In this document: one piece after another, positions 29,649 through 39,466 of the stretch
How positions within the stretch are numbered: the stretch's first letter is position 1
Layout of the letters: each line of letters opens with the position of its first letter
NCBI RefSeq assembly: GCF_944801835.1
Contig: NZ_CALYLN010000001.1
Location: 186,001 to 250,000, forward strand
Origin: Bartonella sp. B1099
GTDB taxonomy: Bacteria; Pseudomonadota; Alphaproteobacteria; Rhizobiales; Rhizobiaceae
Direction of reading: 5' to 3'
DNA length: 64,000 nt
The notes under the pieces: model-generated
Database searches by the model: none
Seen by the model: only the letters and a program-made list of their open reading frames with translations
Told to the model about the DNA's origin: nothing
Translations under genes and position numbers: made by a program

Positions 29649-30321
29649 AACGTCTATTTTTAAAATTCTCAAAAGCCGTTATTTTATCAAAATAACATAT
29701 TGATTTATAATACTTTTTACCAACCAAACAAAAAAACTAGAAAGCTTAGCATTCTCTCATGTCCAAACTGCTCATTTTGAAGCCATCAAAACGCTTTGCT
29801 TGCGCATCACAAGCCGAGAAAACTTCGATGCAGTAAAACGGTACAAAAAAAGCATGCCTCTTTATGAACCACAACAAAAAGCAACACAGGGAATTGGCAA
29901 AGTGAATCATACGACCCGCTTACTCCTTTGCTATGCACAAAAATAGCAGCTTTTGTACCATTCTTTTGTACTACTCATGAGAGTCTTTATCACTTCAAAA
30001 AGCACCCTATCCCTCTTCATGAACACTCTTATGAAATAAGTATGAACATTGAGAAAAATCTCCTTAAAACAAGCATTGAACGGGCAATAACAAATCTATT
30101 CTATTTGGGGTATGTTATTTTGTATGAAGCGTATCCGCTCATGAAAGCTCTACCCTATTATTATGATATCTCAACCGCAGCAAAAGGACAAAACAAGTCA
30201 TTTTGGTTATTGATTAAGAATAGCACCGTAGGAGATGCTTTAAACTTAACAACCAAGATTTTTCTCTGTGAAAAGCAAGTCTGAGAACATGAGTTGAGTG
30301 AACGCATCTTAAAAAAATTGA
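29649..30321. other. decayed spacer, contains a dispersed repeat
   Basis: No supported gene. The part from about 30030 to 30375 recurs in diverged form at 44115-44470 (shared stretches include CTCATGAAAGCT, TATGATATCTCAACC, CATTTTGGTTATTGAT and GGCAAACAGTCTC). A 118-codon plus-strand frame (29928-30284) lies across it, but the other copy does not keep it open, so it is not called. Confidence 0.5.
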
Positions 30322-31197
30322 ACGGCAAACAGTCTCTTATTCAAGAAATCTCTTCACTCTAGAAAAATAATTTTTGATGGTGGTGCTCAATGGCTTTATC
30401 GTTATACCATTCACGGGCGCCGTCGTGAAATGGGCTTGGGTGCCTTAAGACATGTCTCTTTAAAAAAAGCCCGTGAATTGGCAAACCAATGGCGTTCTGT
30501 TTTACATGATGGGCGTGACCCTATTAAAGAACGTGAAAAACAAAAGCGTGAAGCAATGCGTAATCTCCATTATTTAAAAGATATCGCTTTGGATACTTTT
30601 GAAAGTCGTAAAGCTGAATTAAAAGGGGATGGGAAAGATGGACATTGGTTTGCACCTTTGCGGCTTTATATTCTCCCTAAATTAGGCTGTCTGCCCGTTT
30701 CTGAGATTACACAAACAGAGATACGCAATACCCTTGCCCCTATCTGGCATACAAAAGCTGATACAGCGCGTAAAGCACTGAATCGTCTTAATATTTGTCT
30801 CAAACATGCGGCTGCCTTAGGATTGAATGTTGATTTACAAGCAACAGAAAAAGCACGCGCTCTCTTAGGAAAGCAACTCCATAAAGCACAAAATATACCA
30901 GCCATGGATTGGAGAGATATACCGGCTTTTTATAAAACACTTTGCGAAAAAACAACCCTAACACAACTGGCTTTGCGCTTGCTTATCCTTACAGGGGTTC
31001 GTACCAATTCCTTGCGTCATATTCGTGAAGATCAAGTTGAGGGTGATATCTGGACTATCCCTGCTGAGAATATGAAAGGTAGACGTGATGCTACAACAGA
31101 GTTTCGCGTGCCTTTATCATCAGAGGCGATGAAAGTAATTGAACAGGCTATTGGGCTGACTTCCTACAATATGAAACACGATATTTTCTTTTCATAA
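30322..31197 (+). pseudogene. tyrosine recombinase/integrase, truncated at both ends
   Basis: The frame is open from 30322 to the TAA at 31197. Similarity begins at DGGAQWLYRYTIHGRRR (30376), upstream of the first ATG (30430), so the true N-terminus is missing. It has the DUF4102 arm domain (LRHVSLKKARELANQWR, DGRDPIKEREK), then a core-binding domain. The catalytic domain keeps only box I arginine (LTGVRTNSLRHIRED) before ending at HDIFFS. The HxxR motif and tyrosine are absent, so it cannot recombine DNA. It belongs to the P4-like/genomic-island integrase group and marks the former edge of an integrated element. Confidence 0.85.
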
Positions 31198-32150
31198 GCC
31201 TTCCTGCCGCTTCATAAATACTTCTGAAAATATCTTAAAACGCATCACGGCGAGAGCACTCTTGTTTGTCCTTCACTTCCTCCTCAGATCTGTAAACAAT
31301 CCAATTTCTTATCAAGAGGGGTCTCACTGTTGATCACTCCTATCAATCCATCTTCTAAATATCTCTGCACCCATCATTCTATTAAAATAACACATTGATT
31401 TATCCTCATAAATCATCTTTTACAACTTTAAGACCAAATAGTGTAAGGGTTCTCTCATCACCGCCCTTCTCCTATGGATAAATCAATCAAAATCACTTGT
31501 TTTCTCATCACAAGCAAAGGTGTATATAAGTAAAACAAGAATAAAAATATCCCCAGAATCTCAAGTGCCAAAAGCTGTCGCAACATTGGAAAATGATAAA
31601 GTAACGTTGCTGAAAAATATGGCAATGCCAACTTGCTTCTTTATAGGGATGAGAGTGTTCTGTAGATTTTATATTATTTCCATGAAGGCTTTATACCTTC
31701 ATGGATACCGTCACGTCACAGATCGACATCACAAAATAGGCACTATTACAAAATGGATGTGCAAGCCTTGAGAAATATTTCTTTACAATAAGCGCGTATA
31801 TTGCAAACAATAAATTTATTCTTTTTGAATCGTTCTGTTTTGCATGAGAGGCGCGATCCCATTAAAAACGCAATAAATATAAAAACATGAAAAAATGTAT
31901 GATCTTCACTCTTTAAAAGACAGCGCTTTAAATTCCTTTAAAAGCTGTAAAGCAAAAAGGTGATGGTAAAAATATCACCTTTACAATTTTATAATTCTCT
32001 ACCAATGAAGCTCCCTCTCCTTTTCAAATACGAATCCCAACAGAGAAACGCGTACTCCAATCTGGCATACAAAAACGACAACAGAAGAGAAAATACTAAA
32101 CCGCCTCTTTATCTCAAACATAGAGCTTGCAGTGACTAACCGCTTCATAT
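31198..32150. other. gene-poor spacer downstream of the integrase remnant
   Basis: No supported gene. Bases 31183-31265 (from the integrase end) recur at about 45468-45560 (shared CATAAGCCTTC, TTCTGAAAATATCT and CATCA-GG-GAGAG motifs). Around 31286 lies a CTGTAAACAATCC motif of a degenerate repeat found several times in the window. Confidence 0.5.
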
Positions 32151-32345
32151 CACCATACTTTAAAGGAAACGATTGCATAAGGCATCACGGGGCGGTCTTA
32201 ATATTTCTTGCCCCCTTCCCTAAACGAAAAAATGAAGTACCGACCAACCCACTCTATAAACAATTCTCTATAAACAATCCGTCTTCTCTTAAAGCCGCTT
32301 CACTTGGCTCACCACCACACAGGTGTGCGCTTCACATCACCACAC
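32151..32345. repeat. intergenic direct repeat, copy 1 (about 190 bp)
   Basis: Starts around ACTTTAAAGGAAACGATTGCATAAGG and ends near CACACAGGTGTGCG. It is about 90-95% identical to 32450-32640 with a few indels. It contains CATCACGGGGCGGTC, TTCCCTAAACGAAAA and AACAATCCGTCTTCTC. No convincing coding frame is shared by the copies. Confidence 0.85.
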
Positions 32346-32442
32346 TTCAAACAGCAGAGCTTCATAAGATTTAAAAGCAATATTCACTAAAGACTCTAAA
32401 AAGTACTTAATGAGGAAAACTTTACATCACCATACTTTTTAC

Positions 32443-32637
32443 ATCACAACACTTTAAAGGAGACTGTTGCATAAGGCATCACGGGGCGGTCTTAATATTC
32501 TCTTGCCCCCTTCCCTAAACGAAAAAATGAAGTGCCTACCAACCCACTCTGTAAACAATGTTCTATAAACAATCCGTCTTCTCTTAAAGCCGCTTCACTT
32601 GGCTCACCGCCACACAGGTGTACGCGTCACATCACCT
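32443..32637. repeat. intergenic direct repeat, copy 2 (about 190 bp)
   Basis: Second copy of the element at 32151-32345, about 290 bases downstream. Differences are mainly single bases plus small insertions (for example ATATTCTCTTG versus ATATTTCTTG). It may be a tandem duplication or a small non-autonomous repeat; no terminal inverted repeats were seen. Confidence 0.85.
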
Positions 32638-32800
32638 TAAAAGAAACTGGAGACTCTGTTTTACAGAACAGCAAAATGATAATTTTAAGACCCAAACGCG
32701 CTTAAAACATGGAAACTCAACAAACACACTTTTTATTCAAATCACTGCCCTACCTCATCATTATAATCGCGTAGAACAACCGCTATGAATCAAATTTAAA

Positions 32801-33205
32801 TTACTCTTCTAATTCTTTTGCAAATCCAGAGAGTTGCATAGCTTGCGAAAGGTCATTGACTGCATTTAAATGTGTTTGAAGTAGTTCACTATTACGCTGT
32901 AATTTTTTTTGTAAATCAGACAGCAAACTTTCAACTTCATGCTCAATATCTTGATTCATGTAGCGTCTCACATCGCTCATCGATTTATTAAGATCACGCA
33001 AACCACGTATTTTACATAAATTTATTTCTTCGTAATCTGGAATACCACTGCTCTCTAGCATATTGCTTTCATAATCAACCACTTGGGCTAAACCTTTCAC
33101 AGCAGCGACAAATTTTGTCATCGCCCAATCACGATCAATAAGATTATTATCAAGAGCTTTTGCTTTTGCTGCAAAACTATCATCACCATATTGCACTACA
33201 GACAT
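32801..33205 (-). CDS. orphan coiled-coil protein of unknown function
   Basis: The start chosen is ATG 33205, preceded by GAAGGGGAAA at a suitable distance; the longer frame to 33334 begins with an unlikely Cys-rich stretch. The 134-residue product begins MSVVQYGDDSFAAKAK and is strongly helical. Its C-terminal ~60 residues look like a coiled coil (DIEHEVESLLSDLQKKL, ELLQTHLNAVNDL). No signal peptide or membrane segment is seen. I recognise no family. It stands alone amid decayed DNA with a clean reading frame, which favours a real gene. Size and helicity recall secretion chaperones or small phage proteins, but this is only a resemblance. Confidence 0.6.
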   Translation of the reverse strand: MSVVQYGDDSFAAKAKALDNNLIDRDWAMTKFVAAVKGLAQVVDYESNMLESSGIPDYEEINLCKIRGLRDLNKSMSDVRRYMNQDIEHEVESLLSDLQKKLQRNSELLQTHLNAVNDLSQAMQLSGFAKELEE

Positions 33206-34713
33206 TTTTATTTCCCCTTCAACCGTATTGTTCAATCTTGCTTTTAAATGAGGGAGATTAAACAGTTTCTCTTCAATGCTGATACACCCAATCGCGCTCG
33301 TGACGTGAACATTTCTCAGACAACAGCACGACAATCCTTCAAAGTGCGTACCACTTCAACTTTCAACGTATTCTCTGAAATATTTTCTTGCTTTGCTCCA
33401 AAATCATTCTTGCTAGTATACGCATTCACCAAAACGATATAAACTTAAAACCCTGCACAACAATATCGAAACTTCCAAATTTTCCCACACGTTCTCTGTC
33501 TATTTCGCCTTGCCTATTTTATCTTTGCCCATTTCATCACCCCCAAGCCTTCAACAGAAAACGACAATGCTCTGACAATAACCTTGACAATAAAAAAACG
33601 CCTGCAAAAAACACCTGCCAGCAAAAATTTGCAGCATATAGAGACTTAAGCCCATTAAGAACTTCAGCATTTCATCGATAGCAGCATTTTACCCTCCATA
33701 ACTTTACGGCTTTTCCCGCACCTAAACCTGCATACTCTCTGATGCCATAAGATAGCACCTTACAAGATTAGTTTGCTCCCACTCAAAAGGAAACACCCCC
33801 ACCCCAAACTCTTTCTGCATACACGCAGTATTCTGCACAACACACAAAGAGAATGCTCTTTTGAACAGATCAGCCATATAGCACTCTTAAAAAAGACATC
33901 TTAAAATAGCTAAATAGCCATCCATCTTTCTTTTTCAATTATCATTTTGCTTTTCTTTGCAATGAGCGACTATATAAGATTTTTTAAACCTTTTCAAGCG
34001 TTTCTTAACCCATCCGTTCGAGACGTCTTCAATCACATCTTCACGCGCTTGTTTGAAAAAAACAATCTCTTAAAAGGCACCCGAACCCATTGCGCACAAG
34101 TCCATTTTGACAAGTCCATTGCGCACCGGCTCCCATGAATAGTATAATGATAAATCTCCAATCCATTGAGCCGCCACCATCACACACTCAATCCCCCAAT
34201 GTTACCTCCTTTAGCACTTGAAGACGCTTCATAAGAAGTATACCTTTCTTGTACAGTTTCACACCGTACGGCTCTCTCTACTTGTAATGTTCAAGAAACA
34301 TAGTTTTGGTTGATTGAATATAAAAAGATTTAAAATAAGATAATATTTCGGTATTCAAGACTCTCACTCAAGCTGAAGAACTCTAGATTATTCTTATAAA
34401 TAAAAATATTATCAATAAATAACGCCTAACTCTCCCCCTATAACTCTTTGCAAATTTTCCCCTCATCTTCCTGTCTATTATTTCACGGACAGCATACAAT
34501 CCACTCTTAATATCGCAGCTTTACAGGCACCCTAACCTAAAAACATAGTTTATAATAAAGGCCCAATTTCGACGACATCCCCCTTCTCACCATCACCCCT
34601 TTAAATAAAGAAAAGTTTTTAAGCTTGCCGAATATGGTGTATCCGCATATATTACAGGCTGTAACATATTGTTACTCATAAAATCACTTCCAAAAGAACA
34701 GAAAGAGATTCTT
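33206..34713. other. gene-poor spacer
   Basis: About 1.5 kb with several short plus-strand frames (33248, 33388, 33947) that lack ribosome-binding sites and recognisable content. Bases 34150-34380 contain motifs (TAAGAAGTATACCTTTCTTG, TTAAAATAAGATAAT, GGTATTCA) that recur in diverged form near 35265-35300 and 40290-40435, so this is part of a dispersed repeat family. Confidence 0.5.
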
Positions 34714-34812
34714 ATGGCTGATCTCGTAAAAGCCGCGATGCTTTATTCAACCTTGATCATTACCCTCAACGCTTTTGTTGTATTTTTAGCGCTCATCATA
34801 GAGGTATATTAA
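34714..34812 (+). CDS. small single-pass membrane protein (32 aa)
   Basis: ATG 34714 follows GAAAGAGATT (AAGAG, 9 bases upstream). The 32-residue product MADLVKAAMLYSTLI... is a short polar start followed by one hydrophobic segment to residue 30 (TLNAFVVFLALIIEV). Such miniproteins are common in bacterial membranes. The clean ribosome-binding site and membrane segment support it, but the frame is short enough to occur by chance. It lies alone in a gene-poor region, with no partner suggested by context. Confidence 0.45.
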   Translation: MADLVKAAMLYSTLIITLNAFVVFLALIIEVY

Positions 34813-36208
34813 GCATAATCTCTTAACTTTTCGTAATCTGTGCAAATAAGCATCTTAATTTTCCATAAGGTCAAAGTAAAATTTTAGCTCTCTAGATAAA
34901 TCACCTCCCAGTTTCAAACATCACTTGCAACTCTTTTGGTGTTAACCTCTCCTTTTTATCTGCATTTTTAACCACTAGTTTTTGTCTTTTCACGCTCCCT
35001 TGAATCCCAACGTCATCCCCGCCTTAAAGGACAGAGTTTTCGAGCAGATCCAATCTGTAAACAATTTATCTTCTTATCAAGCAGCTTACCGAGCCGATTT
35101 CACTTAATTTCCTCCCTCAAGGCATATCACGCCCCTAAAGAATAATATTAAAGCTTACGCTAAAAAGCACCACCATCTTGACCTCTATGAGAAAGTAAGC
35201 CGCCCCATCATACACTCACCCCCCTCATGGTGCGACACCCCTTGGCTCTTGAGAATAAGTTTATAAGAAGCATTTGTATACCTTTCTTAATCGTTTTTTA
35301 TTCGCGAGAGAACACTTTCATTTTTGACGTACAAAAAACATGGGGTTGCGTAACTTAACCGAGAACAGATTTGAAATAAGAGAATTCTATGAGTATCGGG
35401 GGCTCATTCAATATGAAAAACAACGAACACTCTTTACACATCAAAGCATTGTCCGAAGAATATTCACCAAACAATTGAGAACAAAGAAACCTCATGCGTA
35501 AATTTTACATGGGCTCCACCACCACTCAAGACGATAATACTACGGCAAAATTATAATAACAAACACCAAGAAAAAGGCGTACAAACTTGAAAGAAAAAAA
35601 CAAAAAGACATGGAAGGCGAACAACATCTTAGAGATCCAGCAAAGCCATCCTAGCAACACTGGCTCACACTCTAATTGATGTGATAATATTCACCAATAA
35701 AAAGCGGTTTTTTTTAAATAGTTTAAGAAAAATATTTAACTATAAAACGATAATAAGTCCCTTCAGAATGATTTTCCCTCTCTTAAAAACAGAAAAAAAT
35801 AAATTCCAAATAGATATTTCCCACCTAATTTTTTTCAAAATTAACCGTAAAGCTTAAAGCCATTCTTCGTGTGATAAAATATTTTATGTGTATTAAACAC
35901 CCCAGCATAGATTGAATCTCATATTTCATCATGTATGCAACCAAGACATTAAAAAAATCAGCGCATAATTTAAAAAAATGAACCGCAACACGCGGCTGCT
36001 CATTCCGGTGCAACGACCACAATTAAAAGCGCTTTTTAGCTGAACAGATGACAGTATGTCATCTGTTCCACAAAGAGTGCAAACCGTAAAAGATTAGCTC
36101 TTGAAGTCAAAAGCGCCCCAAAAGTTAGAGACAAAAATCCAAAAAACGGAATAAAATCAATAACGGCCCAATCCCTTATTGAGATAATAACTTATTGAAT
36201 TTTATTTT
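34813..36208. other. gene-poor spacer with dispersed repeat fragments
   Basis: No supported gene. Bases 35050-35090 contain AATCTGTAAACAATTTATCTTCTTATCAAG, related to motifs near 31286, 32260, 32555 and 45815. Bases 35180-35300 are related to 34150-34260. A 65-codon minus-strand frame (35825-36022) has no supporting signal. Confidence 0.45.
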
Positions 36209-36427
36209 TTAATGAAAGCCAAAAAGAAATTCCATATATGCTTGTTTAACATGTCGACAATTTTTAGATTTTTCTCTGGAAGATTCCTCCATCTTTTCAC
36301 ATTTCATTCCCCATTCTTGCATCAATTTTTCATCTTTCTTAAAATCTTCTACGCTATAAGTCTTTTCACAACCAGCAACAGCAAATCCAGTACAAAGCAG
36401 CAATGCTGTGATAATGACTTTATTCAT
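36209..36427 (-). CDS. EexN-like lipoprotein, array copy 1
   Basis: The 72-residue product starts MNKVIITALLLCTGF followed by the lipobox AVAGC, so it is predicted to be lipid-modified at Cys19. Next comes the family core CEKTYSVEDFKKDEKLMQEWGMKCEK and a second Cys pair typical of EexN. EexN-type lipoproteins are entry-exclusion proteins of conjugative T4SS, hindering uptake from an equally equipped donor. Here they form an array of four without conjugation genes nearby. Its C-terminus (YMEFLFGFH) is shorter than that of copy 2. Confidence 0.78.
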   Translation of the reverse strand: MNKVIITALLLCTGFAVAGCEKTYSVEDFKKDEKLMQEWGMKCEKMEESSREKSKNCRHVKQAYMEFLFGFH

Positions 36428-36430
36428 GAT

Positions 36431-36700
36431 TTAATTCCCTTCTTTTTTTTCTTCAGATTTTTCCTCATCATCATGTACAAAACTTGCGCCAGGCCAATCG
36501 TTTCTATGAACTATACGATAAGCTTTGTCTGCATTTTTACAATTTGTTGAATCTAAATCCCCTGATATCATGCATTTCATTGCCCACTGTTCAAGTAATT
36601 TGGGATCTTTTTTAAAATCTTCTACACTATAGGTTTTTTCACAACCAGCAACAGCAAGTCCAGTACAAAGCAGCAATGCTGTGATAATGACTTTATTCAT
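36431..36700 (-). CDS. EexN-like lipoprotein, array copy 2
   Basis: Start ATG 36700 is chosen over TTG 36703. The 89-residue product has a signal peptide and lipobox (LLLCTGLAVAGC) nearly identical to copy 1, then EKTYSVEDFKKDPKLLEQWAMKC. A divergent tail ends in acidic/basic residues (EKSEEKKEGN). The near-identity of the first ~35 codons between copies and variation after them fit tandem duplication with diversification of the exposed part. It ends 3 bases before copy 1 starts, so the two are probably cotranscribed. Confidence 0.78.
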   Translation of the reverse strand: MNKVIITALLLCTGLAVAGCEKTYSVEDFKKDPKLLEQWAMKCMISGDLDSTNCKNADKAYRIVHRNDWPGASFVHDDEEKSEEKKEGN

Positions 36701-36736
36701 CAATAAATTCCCTTCCTTTTTTTCTTCAGATTTTTC

Positions 36737-36971
36737 CTAGTCGTCCTTTCCAGAGCCGAAAATCCCCCATTTCTTACGCGTTTCTAATTCACCTTTCTCT
36801 GCGTTTTTACAATTTTTTGAATCAAAACTCCCTTCAATAAAACATTTCTCTAACTACTGATTGAGTAATTTAGGATCTTTCTTAAAATCTTCTACGCTAT
36901 AGTTTTTTTTCACAACCAACAACAGCAAGTCCAGTACAAAGCAGCAATGCTGTGATAACGACTTTATTCAT
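36737..36971 (-). pseudogene. EexN-like lipoprotein, array copy 3, broken
   Basis: ATG 36971 opens the same signal peptide and lipobox as its neighbours. At CEK the sequence has a run of eight A (36907-36914 region) that throws the frame. The continuation in another frame reads YSVEDFKKDPKLLNQ, then hits a TAG, and resumes with EKCFIEGSFDSKNCKNAEK. So there is one frameshift and one stop. The A8 run could be slippage-prone. Confidence 0.75.
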
Positions 36972-37154
36972 CAATAAATTCCCCTTCTTTTAGATGATAA
37001 AATTTGGACACAATTGAACGTCCCATAAAAATTGCACATTTGGTCCATTGTGCATTTTCAAAAATTTTAAATCCAACTTCTGTACGCAATTTTTTTTACA
37101 ATCCCTAAATCAATAGAATGCAAAGAAAGCCCTCCTATTGATAGTGTTGATAAT

Positions 37155-37445
37155 TTAATTATTGTCCTGCTGTTTTTCAGTTTCATTCCCCTTTTTGCTA
37201 TTTTCACGAAGTTTCTTTGCAAGATCTCTATAATGCTCTTGAAAAAGTTCCATATCGGCTTGTACAAAATTTACACAATTTTGGGATTTCATAAAAGCAG
37301 GTGGCTCTAACTTATCGCATTTCTCTTTCCACTCTTTGCGTAATTTTTCATCTTTTTTAAATTCCTCAACACTGTAGTTTTTTTCACAACCAACAACAAC
37401 AAGTCCTGTGCAAAGTAATAGTGCTGTTAGAATGATCTTGTTCAT
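37155..37445 (-). CDS. EexN-like lipoprotein, array copy 4
   Basis: The 96-residue product starts MNKIILTALLLCTGLVVVGC (lipobox VVGC), followed by EKNYSVEEFKKDEKLRKEWKEKC. It ends in a charged, Gln/Asn-rich tail (KKGNETEKQQDNN). It is the longest and most upstream member, and the likely promoter-proximal gene of the array. Role as for copy 1: probably an outer-membrane- or inner-membrane-anchored entry-exclusion type lipoprotein. An immunity or surface-variation role is also possible. Confidence 0.78.
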   Translation of the reverse strand: MNKIILTALLLCTGLVVVGCEKNYSVEEFKKDEKLRKEWKEKCDKLEPPAFMKSQNCVNFVQADMELFQEHYRDLAKKLRENSKKGNETEKQQDNN

Positions 37446-38568
37446 GAATTGACCCCTCTCTTTATTTTATACTTTAAGAACTTGTTTTATACTTTGAGAA
37501 CGACATCGTTGGATTCACAAAACCCTGTATCGTGCTCTTACGTATACCTTTCCTTTGACAAACACGAACAGCTTCAACGCCAATATGTTGAATCATGAGA
37601 GTTGTTTTATTGGACTTGCATTTGGAATGTTATCTACGCAGTGGCTCTTTATATTTGAACTATTTAGACTTCAGCAGCAATTTGATATCTTGATATTTTC
37701 AAAAAGCTTTTTAATCACTTTTTTTTCAAGAATTTTTCTTTTTTTCAAGAACTACTTTATCATGAAAAGCAGCACAAATATCGTATCAAAAATTCACCAT
37801 AGCTAGATCCATTGCAAGCTTTCTGCAAATGAAACAACAACTCTTTTAATGATTTGATTGCGCTCTTCCTTATTTCTTAATCCGCCGAGAAAGAAAAAAC
37901 TTAAACGCCCCCTACACTTTTAAAATACCAATAGAAATTCTAAAAAAGCGATCTTATACATTCCTGATAGCCATAGAAAAGATTATTCCTTGACCATCAT
38001 CAAGTAGCCTTCAATACTCAGACTCTAAAATCATATAGTCTATAAAATCACACAAATGAAAGAAATAATTTTCATATCATACGCGATGATTTCTTTTGGT
38101 TATGAGGAAAGCTTATAGCGCACCCACATCAGTCAATTTTATTGATTTTTCCCCCCTGATAAACATGAATATAACTTTAAAAAGGAAGTATTATCTAGCA
38201 GAAAAAAACAAACAACGCTACTGTTAATTTACATTATTTATCCATGTATTTTAGTAAAATAAACAACAAAGAACTCCACATTTAAAATCATGATCAAAAC
38301 AATTGTTATGGAAGAATAAACTGAACTATCCAGCGATGATACAAATAACAAAGGAGATGATGATCACATCCATCGGAGAAAAGTTGAAATGAAGAATTTT
38401 TATAGGTTCATGACTCTTTCATGAAATGAATCGTATGAAAAAAACACGTAAAAAATGAGCGCTTTTATTACGATTACTTTCATGTAAAAATGACCGATAT
38501 CATCTTTTTTTTAAAAAAAACAAACCAACGCACATTTATTATCATAGATCTGTTATCGTATATTATTT
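37446..38568. other. intergenic between the EexN array and the partition operon
   Basis: About 1.1 kb without a supported gene; an 83-codon frame (37555-37806) has no support. AT-rich, with a long A/T tract near 38500-38575. If the par operon has a separate centromere it could lie here, but no clear iteron set was seen. Confidence 0.4.
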
Positions 38569-38796
38569 TTATTTTCCGTATTTTTTTGCAAGCAATTCGC
38601 GCACCTCATCAGCCATTTTAGTTCCACGACTTGCACAACTGACCTTCATTAATCGATGCAAAGTTTCTGGAATATCGATTGTGAGACGCTTCATCCCTCC
38701 ATTCGCGTTTCCTTTGTGGCTTCCTACCCATGCATCAGCCGTTAAAGGAATAGATTTATTGGTTGGTTTCATACTAATTTTAATTTTTTTATTCAT
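38569..38796 (-). CDS. ribbon-helix-helix partition-type protein (ParG-like)
   Basis: The 75-residue product has a flexible basic N-terminus (MNKKIKISMKPTNKS) and a C-terminal ribbon-helix-helix segment (MKRLTIDIPETLHRLMK, then ADEVRELLAKKYGK). It is the usual size of ParG/CopG-like centromere-binding repressors that pair with ParF-type ATPases. Its ATG overlaps the parA TGA (ATGA), so the two are coupled. It probably binds the palindrome at 39433-39466. It may now act on a chromosomal element rather than a free plasmid. Confidence 0.78.
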   Translation of the reverse strand: MNKKIKISMKPTNKSIPLTADAWVGSHKGNANGGMKRLTIDIPETLHRLMKVSCASRGTKMADEVRELLAKKYGK

Positions 38797-39422
38797 GACG
38801 CTAACTCCTTGATTTCCGCTGCAACAGCTTCAATCTCTGCAGCTGCTGGTCCTTGCTTATCAACTTCGTAAACAGCCTTACCCTGTGCTGCAGCTTCTGC
38901 GAAAATCACACGTTGTGCAACGCTAGAAGAAAGAACACGCACGGGATATATGCCAAGAGCTTCGTTCACATCACGCCCTATCGCTGTATTGACAATTTTA
39001 CGATTAATAACAAAAGCAGATTTGAGATTTTCTTTATAAACGCGTGCTTCGTCAATCAACTTTACAATTCCATCAGCAGCCCAAATATCATAGGGACTAG
39101 GCAAAACAGGGATAAGCACAAAATCCGAAGCCATAAGAGCACTACGCGCAAGATCCGTCACACGCGGAGGACCATCAATAATAATATGATCATAACTATG
39201 ACCAATCTGTGCAATCTCTTTGTGAACCGTTGCACGCGGTAAACCAATAACGGAAAATAAAGGAGCCTCTTCACGTGCAGCAGCCCAATCCAATGCGCTC
39301 CCTTGAGGATCAACATCAATAAGCAATACCCGTGCACCGGTACGGGAAAAACTCGCCGCCAGATTCACACTCAACGTGGTTTTTCCGACGCCCCCTTTTT
39401 GATTCAAAAGTCCAATGATCAT
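38793..39422 (-). CDS. parA: ParA/ParF-type partition ATPase
   Basis: The 209-residue product has the deviant Walker A motif KGGVGKTT at residues 9-16, LLIDVDPQGSALDW (A' motif), and HIIIDGPPR (Walker B). The size is that of small ParF/type Ib ATPases without the N-terminal helix-turn-helix. With ATP it forms dynamic assemblies on the nucleoid and moves plasmid or element DNA bound by the ribbon-helix-helix partner. The gene starts 10 bases from a large palindrome, suggesting autoregulation. The pair looks plasmid-derived and is intact, although no replication gene is visible. Confidence 0.9.
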   Translation of the reverse strand: MIIGLLNQKGGVGKTTLSVNLAASFSRTGARVLLIDVDPQGSALDWAAAREEAPLFSVIGLPRATVHKEIAQIGHSYDHIIIDGPPRVTDLARSALMASDFVLIPVLPSPYDIWAADGIVKLIDEARVYKENLKSAFVINRKIVNTAIGRDVNEALGIYPVRVLSSSVAQRVIFAEAAAQGKAVYEVDKQGPAAAEIEAVAAEIKELAS

Positions 39423-39432
39423 TCATTACATC

Positions 39433-39466
39433 TTTCAGTATTATCGTTTTTACGATTATACTGAAA
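39433..39466. promoter_or_regulatory. palindromic operator or centromere-like site of the par operon
   Basis: Arms TTTCAGTATTATCG (39433-39446) and CGATTATACTGAAA (39453-39466) match at 13 of 14 positions around a 6-base spacer. The site lies immediately upstream of the parA start at 39422. Position and symmetry fit an operator for the ribbon-helix-helix protein. Confidence 0.7.

Noticed and set aside
29928-30284. 118-codon plus-strand frame
   Set aside because: It lies in a repeat whose other copy (about 44115-44340) has stops and frameshifts in this frame, so it is probably not coding.
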